Assembly (NCBI RefSeq): GCF_003439925.1
Contig: NZ_QQRR01000003.1
Span: forward strand, 124,001-188,000
DNA from: Haloprofundus halophilus
GTDB lineage: Archaea > Halobacteriota > Halobacteria > Halobacteriales > Haloferacaceae
DNA length: 64,000 nt
Reading direction: 5' to 3'
Positions 1 through 9,064 of the stretch are shown piece after piece (within the stretch, counting starts at the first letter, position 1; every line of letters begins with the position of its first letter). The notes beneath the pieces are model-generated. The model was not told the origin of the DNA and made no database searches. It worked only from the letters and a program-made list of their open reading frames with translations. The translations under genes were made by a program, and so were the position numbers.

Positions 1-37
1 CGACTTGCGATGCGTCGTAGACGACGAGGTCGGTCAC
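1..37 (-). CDS. hutI: Imidazolonepropionase, N-terminal fragment (cut by window edge)
   Basis: Only the first 12 codons are inside the window. They start with GTG at 37 and read [12 protein letters not shown], which fits the N-terminus of haloarchaeal imidazolonepropionases. The GTG overlaps the hutG stop as GTGA, so the gene is translationally coupled to hutG. HutI hydrolyses imidazolonepropionate to N-formimidoyl-glutamate, the step between HutU and HutG. The call rests on the short match plus operon context; histidine ammonia-lyase is the alternative. Confidence 0.55.
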   Translation of the reverse strand, partial: MTDLVVYDASQV

Positions 38-948
38 GAAGACCACCCCGAGAGGAAGTGCGCAACCGTCCGGGCGGCGGCGTCGACGGTCCGCCCCTGG
101 GCGTCGAGCGAGGGGGCACATTCGACGAGTTCGAAGCCCGCGATTCGCTCGTCGGAACCGACGAGGCGGACGAGTCGGAACAGTTCTCGCGGAAGGAGAC
201 CGCCGGGCGTCGGTGCGCTACATCCGCAGTACGTCGCGTCGAGAACGTCGATATCGACGCTACAGTAGAGTCGGTCGACCGAACCGAGCCCGGAGAGCGC
301 TCGGTCGACGGCCGCGACGACGTCGTCTGCGACTTCCTCCGCCGTCACGACGGTGCCGCCGTTCTCGCGGACGTAGTCGTGATACACCGAACTGGTCTCG
401 AAGTGCCGAGCACCGATGCAAGCGTACGCGTCGAGGCCGGCCTCGCCTAACTGGCGGTAGGGTGTCCCGCTCGTCGGTCCGTCTCGAACTTCTCGAACGT
501 CGAGGTGCGCGTCGACGTTGAGGACGCCGACGCTCGCATCTTCGAGCAACGGCGCGACGTTCGGGACAGTCACCGAGTTGTCGCCGCCGAGGAACACAGG
601 GAGGGCGTCGAGTTCGTGAACTGTCTCGGTAACGCTCCGGATGGCGTCTTGCACCTCTGCGACCGACCCTGCTGGAACCTCGACGTCGCCGAGGTCGGCG
701 ACGCTCTCGACGGCCCCCGCGTCGAAGTGATGGGTCTTCACGGTCGCCAGCGCCTCTCTGATAGCCGACGGGCCCTCAGCGGCACCGGGTCGGGAGATGA
801 CCGCGCCGTCGTACGGTTCCCCGACGAGCACGGCGTCGTACGCGTCTGCGCTTTCGAGGTCCGCGCGCTCGACGATATCGCCGAACTGTTCGTCCGCGGG
901 GTCCGACGACGTACCCGACCAGGCGGTTGATTCGGTCAGGCTACTCAT
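34..948 (-). CDS. hutG: Formimidoylglutamase (HutG)
   Basis: 304 aa, ureohydrolase (arginase) fold. It hydrolyses N-formimidoyl-L-glutamate to glutamate and formamide, the last step of histidine degradation. The binuclear-Mn family signatures are visible: FLGGDNSVT near residue 115, VDAHLDVR near 140, and SVDIDVLD near 225. The open frame continues upstream through hutU, but the real start is the ATG at 948, which overlaps the hutU stop as ATGA. The stop in turn overlaps the next gene by GTGA, giving a tightly coupled hutU-hutG-hutI string. Confidence 0.93.
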   Translation of the reverse strand: MSSLTESTAWSGTSSDPADEQFGDIVERADLESADAYDAVLVGEPYDGAVISRPGAAEGPSAIREALATVKTHHFDAGAVESVADLGDVEVPAGSVAEVQDAIRSVTETVHELDALPVFLGGDNSVTVPNVAPLLEDASVGVLNVDAHLDVREVRDGPTSGTPYRQLGEAGLDAYACIGARHFETSSVYHDYVRENGGTVVTAEEVADDVVAAVDRALSGLGSVDRLYCSVDIDVLDATYCGCSAPTPGGLLPRELFRLVRLVGSDERIAGFELVECAPSLDAQGRTVDAAARTVAHFLSGWSS

Positions 949-2690
949 CGGTCCTCCCGCATCGGGATGTGGACGCCTGACGCCGCCGCCTCCGCTACTG
1001 CGTCTTCGTAGCCGGCGTCGACGTGGCGGACGATACCCATGCCGGGGTCCGTCGTGAAGACGCGCTCGGCCTTCTCGGCGGCGAGGGCTGAGCCGTCGAG
1101 GACGACGTGGTTGTTGGCGTGCAGCGAGTTGCCGATGCCGACGCCGCCGCCGTCGTGGACGCTCACGATGTCGGCACCGGCCGCACAGTTGAGCAAGGCG
1201 TTGAGAATCGGCCAGTCCGCAATCGCGTCGGAATCGTCGCGCATCGCCTCGGTCTCGCGATTCGGGCTGGCGACGCTGCCGGCGTCGAGGTGGTCGCGCG
1301 TGACGACGACCGGCGCTGCAATCTCGTCGTCGGCGACGAGTTCGTTGATTTCGAGCGCGAACCGCGCACGCTCGGTCAGCCCCTCGTCGTCGGTCTCGTA
1401 GCCGAGCCAACAGACGCGACTCGGCAGCCCCTGAAACGACACCTGCTCCTGTGCGAGATCTATCCAGCGGTGCAGCATCTCCTTCTCGGGGAACAGTTCC
1501 TTCACCGCTCGGTCGGTCCGATGGATGTCCGCCTCCTCGCCGGAGAGCGCGACCCAGCGGAACGGCCCCTTCCCGCGGCAGAACAGCGGCCGGATGTACG
1601 CCGGGACGAACCCCGGAAAGTCGAACGCGTTCTCCATTCCGCGATGGGTCTGGACCTGTCCGCGGATGTTGTTGCCGTACTCGAAGGCGACTGCTCCTCG
1701 TTCCTGCATGGCGAGGATGCCCTCGACGTGTCGTTGCATCGTGTCGAGGCTCGCTTCGACGTACCGTTCGGGGTCCTCCTCGCGCAACGCGTCGGCCTCT
1801 TCGACGGTGTAGCCCGACGGGTAGTAGCCTTCCAGTTCGTCGTGCGCGCTCGTCTGGTCGGTGACGAGGTCCGGGACGAACTCGCGCTCGAGCAGCCCGT
1901 CGAACATATCGGCGGCGTTCATGTGGACGGCGATGGAAAGCGGTTCGCCGTTTTCGGCGGCTCTCTCGGCCAGTTCGACGGCCTCGTCGAGGTCGTCGGT
2001 CTTCTCCATGCAGTACTCCGTCTCGATGCGCCGGTCGATTCGATTCCCGTCGACTTCGGCGGCGATGCAGACGCCGTGGTTCATCGTCACGGCCAGCGGC
2101 TGCGCCCCGCCCATCCCGCCGAGACCGGCGGTGACCGTGATCGTCCCCCGCAATCCCTCGCGGTCGGGGAAGTGTTGCCGGGCCGCCTCGGCCAGCGTCT
2201 CGAACGTCCCCTGGACGATGCCCTGGGTTCCGATGTACGCCCACGACCCGGCGGTCATCTGTCCGTACATGATGAGCCCCTTCGATTCGAGTTCGTGGAA
2301 GTGCGCCCAGTTGTCCCACGCGCCGACGAGGTTCGAGTTCGCGATTAGTACTCGCGGGGCGCGTTCGTGGGTCGTGAATCGGCCGACCGGCTTCCCCGAC
2401 TGGACGAGCAGCGTCTCGTCGTCGGCGAGCGTCCGGAGCTCCGAGAGGATACCGTCGTAGGCGTCCCAACTGCGGGCCGCTCGGCCGGTGCCGCCGTACA
2501 CCACGAGCTCCTCGGGTTTCTCCCCGACTTCGGGGTCGAGGTTGTTGTTGAGCATGCGGAGGGCGGCCTCCTGTCGCCACCCTTCGCACTCGATATCCGT
2601 TCCCGTCGGCGCACCCTGGTAGTCGAGCCACTGCGACGACGGCGCGCCGATGTCGTCCGTCGCTTCGTCTCCGGAGTGGTGTTTGACCAT
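945..2690 (-). CDS. hutU: Urocanate hydratase (HutU)
   Basis: 581 aa, close to the usual length of about 550-560. It converts urocanate to imidazolonepropionate using tightly bound NAD+ as an electrophile. Near the N-terminus it has the urocanase signature [10 protein letters not shown] and [24 protein letters not shown] lies near 175 and [11 protein letters not shown] near the C-terminus. A GTG 15 bp further upstream (2705) is in frame, but the ATG at 2690 matches the family N-terminus. It heads a minus-strand hut operon, divergent from an HTH-10 regulator, with a perfect 12-bp palindrome directly before the start codon. Confidence 0.95.
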   Translation of the reverse strand: MVKHHSGDEATDDIGAPSSQWLDYQGAPTGTDIECEGWRQEAALRMLNNNLDPEVGEKPEELVVYGGTGRAARSWDAYDGILSELRTLADDETLLVQSGKPVGRFTTHERAPRVLIANSNLVGAWDNWAHFHELESKGLIMYGQMTAGSWAYIGTQGIVQGTFETLAEAARQHFPDREGLRGTITVTAGLGGMGGAQPLAVTMNHGVCIAAEVDGNRIDRRIETEYCMEKTDDLDEAVELAERAAENGEPLSIAVHMNAADMFDGLLEREFVPDLVTDQTSAHDELEGYYPSGYTVEEADALREEDPERYVEASLDTMQRHVEGILAMQERGAVAFEYGNNIRGQVQTHRGMENAFDFPGFVPAYIRPLFCRGKGPFRWVALSGEEADIHRTDRAVKELFPEKEMLHRWIDLAQEQVSFQGLPSRVCWLGYETDDEGLTERARFALEINELVADDEIAAPVVVTRDHLDAGSVASPNRETEAMRDDSDAIADWPILNALLNCAAGADIVSVHDGGGVGIGNSLHANNHVVLDGSALAAEKAERVFTTDPGMGIVRHVDAGYEDAVAEAAASGVHIPMREDR

Positions 2691-2702
2691 GTATACGTAT
2701 AC
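2691..2702. promoter_or_regulatory. Perfect 12-bp palindrome at the hutU start
   Basis: GTATACGTATAC is a perfect palindrome that abuts the hutU ATG (2690). In a leaderless layout it covers about -1 to -12 of the hutU transcript, where a bound repressor would block initiation. It is inside the 87-bp divergent region shared with the regulator that starts at 2778. Operator function is inferred from position and symmetry only. Confidence 0.45.
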
Positions 2703-2748
2703 CACAGACGAGTAGACCCCATAGTTTGGGCTGTCCGTGCGGAAAGGG

Positions 2749-2757
2749 ATTTAAATA
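2749..2757 (+). promoter_or_regulatory. TATA box of the hut-linked HTH-10 regulator
   Basis: ATTTAAATA is centred about 25 bp before the ATG at 2778, the standard haloarchaeal TATA spacing for a leaderless transcript. It supports 2778 as the start of the regulator rather than upstream in-frame codons. Confidence 0.6.
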
Positions 2758-2777
2758 CGGAGCACGACTGCGAGACG

Positions 2778-3422
2778 ATGCACAAGGCGGTGTTCCGAAT
2801 CCGGAGCGACAGTCCGTACGCGAGTGCGACGGCGGGAAACGACACTCGAATCGAACTGTGGTGTAACGACCACTGCGACTTACTTCACGTCGAAGGCGAC
2901 CGGCAGTCCGACGTCGTCGACCACGTCGAATCGACGGTCGGCGTTCACGAGCGAATCGAAAACGGCGACGACCGGACCATCGTCACCGAGGCGTGTCTGA
3001 AAGAGTATCGGGACGACTACATCGAACGTCACATCGCCGTAAACGGTTGTCTCCTCCTCCCGCCGCTTCGGTACGAACGCGGCGCGAAAGTCGTCCGCGT
3101 GCTCGCGTTGGACCCGGCGAACCTGACGACGTTGTACGCCGATATCTCGGCGGACCACGACGTGACGGTCGAGTCGAAACAGGAACTGACGTCGGTGAAG
3201 TCAGAAACGCCCGTGCTCTCGGCGAGCGCGCTCCTCCCGGACCTCTCGAAACGACAGCGAGAGGTGTTTCTCACCGCGTACGAGCACGGGTACTACGAGA
3301 TACCGCGCGGTACGACGACGGCGGAGATTGCGGACGCGGTCGGTGTGGGTCGTCGGACCGCAGAACACCATCTCAGACGCGCTGAGGAAAAACTCGCCAC
3401 GGCGTTCACCGAGTATCTGTGA
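2778..3422 (+). CDS. HTH-10 (bacterio-opsin activator type) regulator, probable hut regulator
   Basis: 214 aa. The C-terminal 55 or so residues form the HTH-10 domain: [22 protein letters not shown] followed by [27 protein letters not shown]. The N-terminal 150 residues are a family-typical sensor region without a domain I can name. It is divergent from hutU across 87 bp, which suggests local control of histidine degradation. The start at 2778 fits a TATA box 25 bp upstream. The target and ligand are inference. Confidence 0.82.
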   Translation: MHKAVFRIRSDSPYASATAGNDTRIELWCNDHCDLLHVEGDRQSDVVDHVESTVGVHERIENGDDRTIVTEACLKEYRDDYIERHIAVNGCLLLPPLRYERGAKVVRVLALDPANLTTLYADISADHDVTVESKQELTSVKSETPVLSASALLPDLSKRQREVFLTAYEHGYYEIPRGTTTAEIADAVGVGRRTAEHHLRRAEEKLATAFTEYL

Positions 3423-3593
3423 GAGCGACGTGCTACCTCCGGATGGAGGTTCGCTTCCGCTGGTCGTCCTCGGTACTATCTGGGTTGCGGTCGGGCTTTC
3501 TGTTGTGATATCCGAGGCGGTTTGAACAGTCGTGGAACTGTAGTCCTCCCCCTCGACTGCGATTCAAGACGGGCATCTCCTCAACAGAAGACA

Positions 3594-3599
3594 TTTAAT
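3594..3599 (+). promoter_or_regulatory. TATA box of the serpin gene
   Basis: TTTAAT lies about 29 bp before the ATG at 3626. The earlier in-frame ATG at 3611 would be only about 14 bp from it, too close for a leaderless start, so the spacing decides for 3626. Confidence 0.45.
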
Positions 3600-3625
3600 T
3601 GCACGTTTGAATGAGGCGAGCGAAC

Positions 3626-4978
3626 ATGAACCGACGAAAGGTCCTGACGCTGTCGGGAGTGCTCGCTGCTGCGACGCTCGCAGGTTGCACCGACGGCGAG
3701 CAGACGCCGTCAGGAGCCGAGACGCCGGTCGATACACCGACGGAGACGCCAACCGATGAACCGTCGGGCGACGAACCGCCGACCGGCGAGCCCGACGTCG
3801 ACGACGAACGATTGGCCGCCCTCGCCGCTGGTAACGCGGCGTTCGCCTTCGACCTCCACAAACACCTCGCCTCGGAGAAGGAGACGAACCTGTTTCTGTC
3901 CCCGTACAGCGTCTCGGCGGCGCTCGCGATGACGTACGCCGGTGCCCGCGGTGAGACTCGCAAGCAGATGGAAGAGACCCTCCACTACACGCTGGGCGAG
4001 GAGCTCCATCCGGCCTTCGCCGACGTTCGGGCCGCCCTCGACGAGCGAGAGACGACCGAGGACCGGACGAACGGTGAGGAAGTCGACGCCTTCCAACTCG
4101 CAGTGGCTAACGCGCTTTGGGGTCGGGAGGACTTCCCCTTCGACGAGGACTACCTCGCCCTGTTGGAGGAGCACTACGCTGCGGGCCTCCGCCGGAGCGA
4201 CTTCGTCGACGACCCCGACGGAGAGCGCGAGCGAATCAACGACTGGGTCGCCGACGCGACCAACGACCGTATCGAAGGGTTGTTGCAACCGGGTTCGCTC
4301 ACCCCCGCGACGGTTCTCGTCCTCACGAACGCCATCTATTTCATGGCGAGTTGGCAGTTCGAGTTCGACCCCCAAGACACCGAAGACGGCGCGTTCACCG
4401 GGCTGGATGGGACCGATTCGACCGTCCCGATGATGCACCAGAACCTCCGGACGAACTACGCGTCCATACCCGACGCTCAGGCCATCGAACTGCCGTACGT
4501 CGGCGGGGAGGTCTCGATGGTGTTGATTCTCCCCGACGAGGGCGAGTTCGAGGCCGTCGAACAGAATCTCGATGCCGACCGACTGTTCGGTATCTTCGAC
4601 GAGTTGAGCGACGCTGCTGGTGATCTGGTACTTCCGAAGTTCGAGTTCGAGACGGAAGCCAACCTCTCGAAGACGCTGCGAGACCTCGGCATGCCGGTAG
4701 CGTTCGAGGGGAGCGCCGACTTCGGCGGGATGGCCGAAGGAGATGGCGGCGATCTCCGGATCGACCAGGTGGCCCACAAAACGTTCGTCTCCGTCGACGA
4801 GGAGGGCACCGAGGCCGCGGCTTCCACGGCCGTCGTGATGGTCGAATCCATGCCGCCGGACTGGGGCGAACTGCGGTTCGACCGACCGTTCCTGTTCTGC
4901 ATCCGGGACCGTCCCACGGACGCCGTCTTGTTCCTCGGTCGGGTCGTCGACGCGGAGGCTATGGAGGGGAACCGGTAG
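3626..4978 (+). CDS. Secreted serpin (serine protease inhibitor), lipoprotein
   Basis: 450 aa. The N-terminus has a lipobox LAGC with the lipidated Cys at about residue 21, then a Thr/Pro/Glu-rich linker of some 40 residues, then a full serpin domain. NLFLSPYSVSAALAMTYAGARG near the start, LTNAIYFMASW in the middle and DRPFLF at the end are serpin signatures. The reactive-loop hinge EEGTEAAAST (about 392-401) keeps the small-residue pattern of inhibitory serpins, so this is likely a working suicide inhibitor anchored outside the membrane. Counting from the hinge puts P1 near E-S-M. It is convergent with the next gene. Confidence 0.93.
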   Translation: MNRRKVLTLSGVLAAATLAGCTDGEQTPSGAETPVDTPTETPTDEPSGDEPPTGEPDVDDERLAALAAGNAAFAFDLHKHLASEKETNLFLSPYSVSAALAMTYAGARGETRKQMEETLHYTLGEELHPAFADVRAALDERETTEDRTNGEEVDAFQLAVANALWGREDFPFDEDYLALLEEHYAAGLRRSDFVDDPDGERERINDWVADATNDRIEGLLQPGSLTPATVLVLTNAIYFMASWQFEFDPQDTEDGAFTGLDGTDSTVPMMHQNLRTNYASIPDAQAIELPYVGGEVSMVLILPDEGEFEAVEQNLDADRLFGIFDELSDAAGDLVLPKFEFETEANLSKTLRDLGMPVAFEGSADFGGMAEGDGGDLRIDQVAHKTFVSVDEEGTEAAASTAVVMVESMPPDWGELRFDRPFLFCIRDRPTDAVLFLGRVVDAEAMEGNR

Positions 4979-5032
4979 GTGTAGTTACGAAACTCGTCAG
5001 GTGCCTGCGGCCGCGGAAGCGGCGATTTTGGT

Positions 5033-5968
5033 TCACCGGACACCGAGTGCGTCCACCACGTCCCCAGCGACGTCCGAAATCGCTTCGTGGGCCCGGTCGA
5101 CGTCGCGCATCGTCATGAAGCCGTGGACCATAGCGTCGTAGTTCTCGTAGCGCGTCGGAACCCCGTCGCCGACGAGCTGTTCGGCATATGCCTTGCCGCC
5201 GTCTCGGAGCGGGTCGAATCCGGCAGTGACGACCGTCGCGGGTGCGACACCGGAGACGTCGGCGGCGTTCGTCGGGTCTGCGTACGGGTTCCGCCGGTGG
5301 ATGTCGCTCCCGTAGTAGCAGTCGCCGAACCACTCCATGTCGGCTTCGCTGAGGACGATTCCGGCGTTCTCTCGAACGGACCGTTGGCCCTCGTCGATGC
5401 CGACGGCGGGGTAGATGAGGAGTTGGTGAGCGAGTTCCGGGCCGTCGTTCTCGGCGGCCACGAGCGCCGTGACGGCGGCGAGATTCCCGCCGGCGGAGTC
5501 GCCAGCGACGGCGATATCGCCGGTTCCGCGGAGCGCGTCCGTGTGCTCCGCCGCCCACTCGACGGCGGCGTAGGCGTCCTCGACCGCCGCGGGGAAGGGA
5601 TGTTCGGGTGCGAGGCGGTAATCGACCGAGAGGACGGCGCAGCCGCTTTCGCGCGTGAGTTGTCTGCAGAGCCAGTCGTGCGTGCCGATGCTCCCGAGGA
5701 CGAACCCGCCGCCGTGAAAGAACACGACCGTCGGGACGGGTCCGTCACCTTCCGGGAGGTACAGGCGAGCATCGAGTTCGCCGGCGGGGCCGGGAATCGT
5801 TCGGTCGACGGTCGCGCCGACGTTCGGCGGGTTCCGGTTCTGAATCCACGTTATCGGCCGGGAGACGAGACGGAGGAACTTCAGCCCGCGGCGGCTGTGC
5901 GGGAGCGGAAATCGGTCCTGGCGTGCGACCGCAGCCTGCGCCTGCGGGTCGATCTCGTCGGCTTGCAT
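5033..5968 (-). CDS. Alpha/beta hydrolase, HSL-family esterase/lipase
   Basis: 311 aa, full length for the hormone-sensitive-lipase (bHSL) family. The oxyanion motif HGGGF is at about 85-89 and the nucleophile elbow GDSAGG at about 156-161 (Ser158). The acid is probably in GFDPLRD near 253 and the His in MVHGF near 283. These enzymes hydrolyse short to medium acyl esters in the cytoplasm; the substrate is unknown. No signal peptide is seen. It is convergent with the serpin and probably monocistronic. Confidence 0.9.
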   Translation of the reverse strand: MQADEIDPQAQAAVARQDRFPLPHSRRGLKFLRLVSRPITWIQNRNPPNVGATVDRTIPGPAGELDARLYLPEGDGPVPTVVFFHGGGFVLGSIGTHDWLCRQLTRESGCAVLSVDYRLAPEHPFPAAVEDAYAAVEWAAEHTDALRGTGDIAVAGDSAGGNLAAVTALVAAENDGPELAHQLLIYPAVGIDEGQRSVRENAGIVLSEADMEWFGDCYYGSDIHRRNPYADPTNAADVSGVAPATVVTAGFDPLRDGGKAYAEQLVGDGVPTRYENYDAMVHGFMTMRDVDRAHEAISDVAGDVVDALGVR

Positions 5969-6065
5969 CGCTGATCGTTTGGTCAGTCGGCCACAAACCG
6001 CTTGTGTTCGTGACCGACCGCCGACTCGCCCGCCGTCCCGCCTGCTGACGCCGTCCCGGAACTGC

Positions 6066-6836
6066 TCACTTGATGTCGTCCCACGCGCCGATTTCGCTCC
6101 GTCGGAGTTCGCCGGTCGCCTGCCAGACGCGCGGGCGGAACGTGACCGCGACGAGCGCCAGGTAGAACGCGACGACGACTCCCGTGGTAAGCGTCCCCGA
6201 TACCGGTCCTATCGAGGCACTCGCGGGCCACGGCTGTGTTCCGGACGTGACGACAGTGCGGAACAGCCACGCCGCGAGCAACACGGTGAAGATCGGGAGG
6301 TACACCCGACGCAGACGGTGGGCGATAGCCTCCTCGTAGGAGATTTTCACGCGAGGTTCGCGGTAATCGCGGGAGAGCCGCGGCCGCCAGTCGGGGTCCT
6401 CGATACCCTGAGACGGGTCTAAGGAGTACGCGAACACGTTCCGCTGGAGCATCCGCACCCGCGAACGCCACATGTCGTAGCCCCGGTACCGGCGGGCTTC
6501 GATGACGAGAAACACCGTCACCATCACGACGCCGACGAGGATGACCGAGTGGGGGCGGTCCGAACCGGAGAACGCGAAGGTGAGGATGGCTGCGATGAGC
6601 GTCACCGCCCAGTTCGAGGTGTGGTCGAGTCGCTCGCGCCACAGTTTCATCCGGTGAATCTCGCCACGGTAGAGGTGCGCCATCGCCGACCCGGGGGCGC
6701 TGGACTCCTCGAAGAAGCCGCGGCCCATCGTCCGAGCCTCCTCGCTCGCCGCGTCGAACGACTCGTCGTGGTCGTAGCCGTCTCTCTGGGCGTCTGCGCG
6801 CTCGTCGGCGTCGGGGTTCGACTCTGAATCAGTCAT
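6066..6836 (-). CDS. DUF2270 membrane protein
   Basis: 256 aa. After a charged N-terminus of about 50 residues comes the conserved HLYRGEIHRMKLWRERLD segment. Two membrane helices follow near 75-115 (NWAVTLIAAILTFAF, then VILVGVVMVTVFLVIEARRYRGYD), with two more near 185-235. The RYRGYDMWRSRVR motif after the second helix is typical of DUF2270, a family without known function in halophilic archaea and some bacteria. It stands alone with about 100 bp on either side. Confidence 0.8.
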   Translation of the reverse strand: MTDSESNPDADERADAQRDGYDHDESFDAASEEARTMGRGFFEESSAPGSAMAHLYRGEIHRMKLWRERLDHTSNWAVTLIAAILTFAFSGSDRPHSVILVGVVMVTVFLVIEARRYRGYDMWRSRVRMLQRNVFAYSLDPSQGIEDPDWRPRLSRDYREPRVKISYEEAIAHRLRRVYLPIFTVLLAAWLFRTVVTSGTQPWPASASIGPVSGTLTTGVVVAFYLALVAVTFRPRVWQATGELRRSEIGAWDDIK

Positions 6837-6921
6837 TTAGTGTCTCTCTCGCTGCTGGAGGAAAATGGTTGTACCGCCGCTGGAAGCGGTGCCCGCGTGA
6901 GTCGGGTGGAACGAACTACGC

Positions 6922-7308
6922 TCACAGCGAGTCGAGAACGCGCTCGAACCGAGTCGAGACCTCGTCGGCGATAGGGTCGAGGTCGGGATTGCCGGCGATG
7001 CCGACGAGTCGCGCCGGGTCGACCGCACTCACCGTGACCGTTCCGTCGTCGTCCTCGTAGACGATGACGTTACACGGGAGCAACGCCCCGAGTTCGATTT
7101 CGTCGTTCAACCCTTCGTGCGCGAGTTGCGGGTTGCACGCGCCGAGAATGCGGTAGTTCCGGAACTGTTCGTCGAGTTTCTTCTCGAACGTCGCTCGGAC
7201 GTCGATATCACAGAGGACGCCGAACCCCTCGTCTTCGAGCGCGCTGACGGTCTGCTCGACGACGTCGTCGAACGAGCCGCTCACTTGCGTTTTCGTCGTG
7301 TAGCTCAT
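6922..7308 (-). CDS. DUF302 family protein
   Basis: 128 aa, soluble. The family core is visible: a fold beginning TTKTQVSGSFDDVVEQTVSAL, then ALEDEGFGVLCDIDV, then YRILGACNPQLAHEGL with the conserved Cys, and LLPCNVIVYEDDDG with a second Cys. DUF302 proteins often sit near sulfur and thiol-redox genes. Here it lies downstream of the DsrE-like and TusA genes on the same strand, 43 bp from the former, so it is probably the last gene of that operon. Function unknown. Confidence 0.85.
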   Translation of the reverse strand: MSYTTKTQVSGSFDDVVEQTVSALEDEGFGVLCDIDVRATFEKKLDEQFRNYRILGACNPQLAHEGLNDEIELGALLPCNVIVYEDDDGTVTVSAVDPARLVGIAGNPDLDPIADEVSTRFERVLDSL

Positions 7309-7351
7309 GTTGTTCGAATCCGTTGGATGTGTGTTCGTCGCTCTATCCGGC

Positions 7352-7960
7352 TCAAACTAGCAACTGGACGTCCGCGTCGGCCATGCGCTGTAGAGCCGTC
7401 GCGGCCCCGACGCCGGTGGTGACGCCGTCGTAGAAGTCGTTTTCGTCGTAGTCCATGAGGTCGATGGTCATCTGACACGCCTGCAGGTCGACGCCCTGGT
7501 CGAGCGACACCTCGATGAGTTCCTCGATGGTCGCCGTCCCGTTGTCGGCGATCTTCTTGTTCATCATCTTCGTCGCCATCGAGTCCATGCCCGGAAGCGA
7601 CGCGATGGCGTTCGGCATCGGCATGCTCGGGTTGCCGACCGCCGAGAGCTTGAGATTCTTCGACTTCTCCTCGTGGAGGATGTCGAGCCCCCAGAACGTG
7701 TGGAAGACGGTGACGTCCCAGCCGAACGCCGCCGCCGTCGACGCGAGGATGAGCGGCGGGTACGCCATGTCGAGCGTCCCCTTCGTCGAGACGATGACCA
7801 TCGATTTCTGGTCGTCGCCGACCTCGGCTCTCAGGTCTGCGAGCTCCTCGCGTAGCTCCTCTACCTCGGCCGCGAGCTCGGCCACCGAGGCGTCCTCGGG
7901 AACGTCGACCGGGTCGGCGACCGTTTTCGTCTCGGAGCTCTCGGGTGTTTCCGTACTCAT
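7352..7960 (-). CDS. DsrE/DsrF-like sulfur-relay protein
   Basis: 202 aa. Residues 1-50 are an acidic segment with a short coiled coil (ELAAEVEELREELADLRAEV). The DsrE/F fold follows: SMVIVSTKGTLDMAYPPLILASTAAAFG, then VTVFHTFWGLDIL, and LQACQMTIDLMDY carrying a Cys in the usual sulfur-accepting position. Such proteins take persulfide sulfur from partners like TusA. It lies 2 bp downstream of tusA on the same strand, a classic pair. The ATG at 7960 was chosen because upstream sequence is tusA in another frame. Confidence 0.86.
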   Translation of the reverse strand: MSTETPESSETKTVADPVDVPEDASVAELAAEVEELREELADLRAEVGDDQKSMVIVSTKGTLDMAYPPLILASTAAAFGWDVTVFHTFWGLDILHEEKSKNLKLSAVGNPSMPMPNAIASLPGMDSMATKMMNKKIADNGTATIEELIEVSLDQGVDLQACQMTIDLMDYDENDFYDGVTTGVGAATALQRMADADVQLLV

Positions 7961-7962
7961 GA

Positions 7963-8208
7963 TTACTCGGTCTTGCGCACGTAGTGTCTGAACACGTCGC
8001 CGCCGTCTTCCTGGTCGAGGAGTTCGACGCCGTCGGTCGTCTCCGCCCATCCCGCGATGTCGCTCATGCTGCCGGAGTCCGTCGCGAGGACCTCCAGGAC
8101 GTCGCCCTCGCTCAGGCCGTCGATGGCTCCCTTCGTCTTCACGACCGGCATCGGGCACGATTCGCCTTTCACGTCGAGTGTCTCGGTGACTGTGTATTCC
8201 GAACTCAT
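7963..8208 (-). CDS. tusA: TusA-family sulfurtransferase
   Basis: 81 aa, normal length for TusA/SirA. It contains the signature CPMP with the persulfide-carrying Cys at about residue 18, after LDVKGES. TusA proteins carry sulfur as a cysteine persulfide to DsrE-type partners, to tRNA thiolation or to molybdopterin pathways. It is the first gene of the tusA-dsrE-DUF302 set and is divergent from the YeeE/TauE transport genes. A near-perfect inverted repeat covers its core promoter. Confidence 0.9.
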   Translation of the reverse strand: MSSEYTVTETLDVKGESCPMPVVKTKGAIDGLSEGDVLEVLATDSGSMSDIAGWAETTDGVELLDQEDGGDVFRHYVRKTE

Positions 8209-8226
8209 TCTCTATCTGCCCGTTCT

Positions 8227-8249
8227 GTATTGGGCTTGGCCCACAATAC
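8227..8249. promoter_or_regulatory. Inverted repeat over the tusA core promoter
   Basis: The 23-bp element reads GTATTGGGC, TTG, GCCCACAATAC. The arms match except for a 2-nt insertion in the right arm. It lies 19-41 bp upstream of the tusA ATG, over the expected TATA and start region, and in the control region shared with the divergent yeeE genes. It is a good operator candidate; no regulator is identified. Confidence 0.4.
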
Positions 8250-8439
8250 TCACCTGTTCCTAAAAAGTGTGTCGATTATTGGAAATCACACGCACGACCG
8301 TATCCGCCCGGTTCGCCCTCGTGATACGCTTCGGCGCGTATGCTCGCACATGACGCCATAATCCGAGAAATGGTATTGTATGACTACTGAAATTCTATGG
8401 GAACTCTTATGTGCGACGAGGCGGTACTGGAGCGCACAG

Positions 8440-8550
8440 ATGAATCACGCATCCCCCGAGTCGGAGACGGATGTGACATCGGTCATCCCGAAGACACTCG
8501 AAAGGCGCATCGACGACGACGACGCGGCGACGACCGACTACACTCGATGA
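8440..8550 (+). CDS. Possible 36-aa small protein upstream of yeeE
   Basis: ATG at 8440 opens a 36-codon frame, M-N-H-A-S-P-E-S-E-T-D and so on, rich in Asp, Glu, Ser and Thr as in haloarchaeal proteins. A weak TATA-like CTTATG is about 30 bp upstream and the frame ends 16 bp before the first yeeE gene. It could be a leader peptide or small soluble protein, but chance is not excluded in GC-rich DNA. Confidence 0.3.
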   Translation: MNHASPESETDVTSVIPKTLERRIDDDDAATTDYTR

Positions 8551-8566
8551 GAGCTACAACGACACA

Positions 8567-9064
8567 ATGAGTTTGACGACATTTTCGCTGCTCGCGTTCG
8601 CGGACCTGTTCCCGCGGGGCGTCGCACAGTACGCCGTCGGTGGCCTGTTCATCGGACTCGGCGTCGCGACCATCTACCTCGGGACGGGTATCATCGCGGG
8701 TGCGAGTACGTTCCTCGAGTCGACGCTGTCGTACGTCTCGAACGTCTCCCGGTTCAACCAGACGAAGTACGTCACCTCCCGCGACTGGCGGGTCGTGTTC
8801 ACGCTCGGTATCGTCGGTGGTGCCGCCGCGTACGCGCTCGCCTTCGGCGAGTTCGGCTGGACGACCCAGGTCCAGTGGTGGCGACTGCTCGGCGGCGGCT
8901 TCCTCGTCGGCGTCGGGACGCGCGTCGGGAAGGGCTGTACCTCCGGACACGGCGTCTGCGGTATCGGCTCGCTCTCGGAGACCTCGCTCGTGAACGTCGC
9001 GACGTTCATGGCCGTCGCCATCGGGACCGCGCAGGTCGTCGCCGCGCTGGGGGTGACGCCATGA
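8567..9064 (+). CDS. YeeE/YedE-family transporter, first half
   Basis: 165 aa with about four membrane helices. GTRVGKGCTSGHGVCGIG near 125-142 is the family motif with the conserved Cys that binds sulfur compounds in YeeE (TsuA), a thiosulfate importer. Bacterial YeeE is one chain of about 330-350 residues; here the two halves are separate genes overlapping by ATGA. The gene opens the plus-strand sulfur transport set opposite tusA. Confidence 0.88.
   Translation: MSLTTFSLLAFADLFPRGVAQYAVGGLFIGLGVATIYLGTGIIAGASTFLESTLSYVSNVSRFNQTKYVTSRDWRVVFTLGIVGGAAAYALAFGEFGWTTQVQWWRLLGGGFLVGVGTRVGKGCTSGHGVCGIGSLSETSLVNVATFMAVAIGTAQVVAALGVTP

Noticed and set aside
1107-2348. Plus-strand open frame of 413 codons
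   Set aside because: It is the antisense shadow of hutU, which has all urocanase motifs. GC-rich DNA commonly gives such long antisense frames.
949-2631. Very long open frame (865 codons) through hutU on the hutG frame
   Set aside because: The part upstream of 948 is an Arg-rich off-frame reading of hutU. The ATG at 948, overlapping the hutU stop, is the real hutG start.
3423-3525. Possible 30-residue single-helix peptide after the hut regulator
   Set aside because: The frame is hydrophobic (LPLVVLGTIWVAVGLSVVI), but there is no clear start codon with promoter and no partner gene; too weak to annotate.
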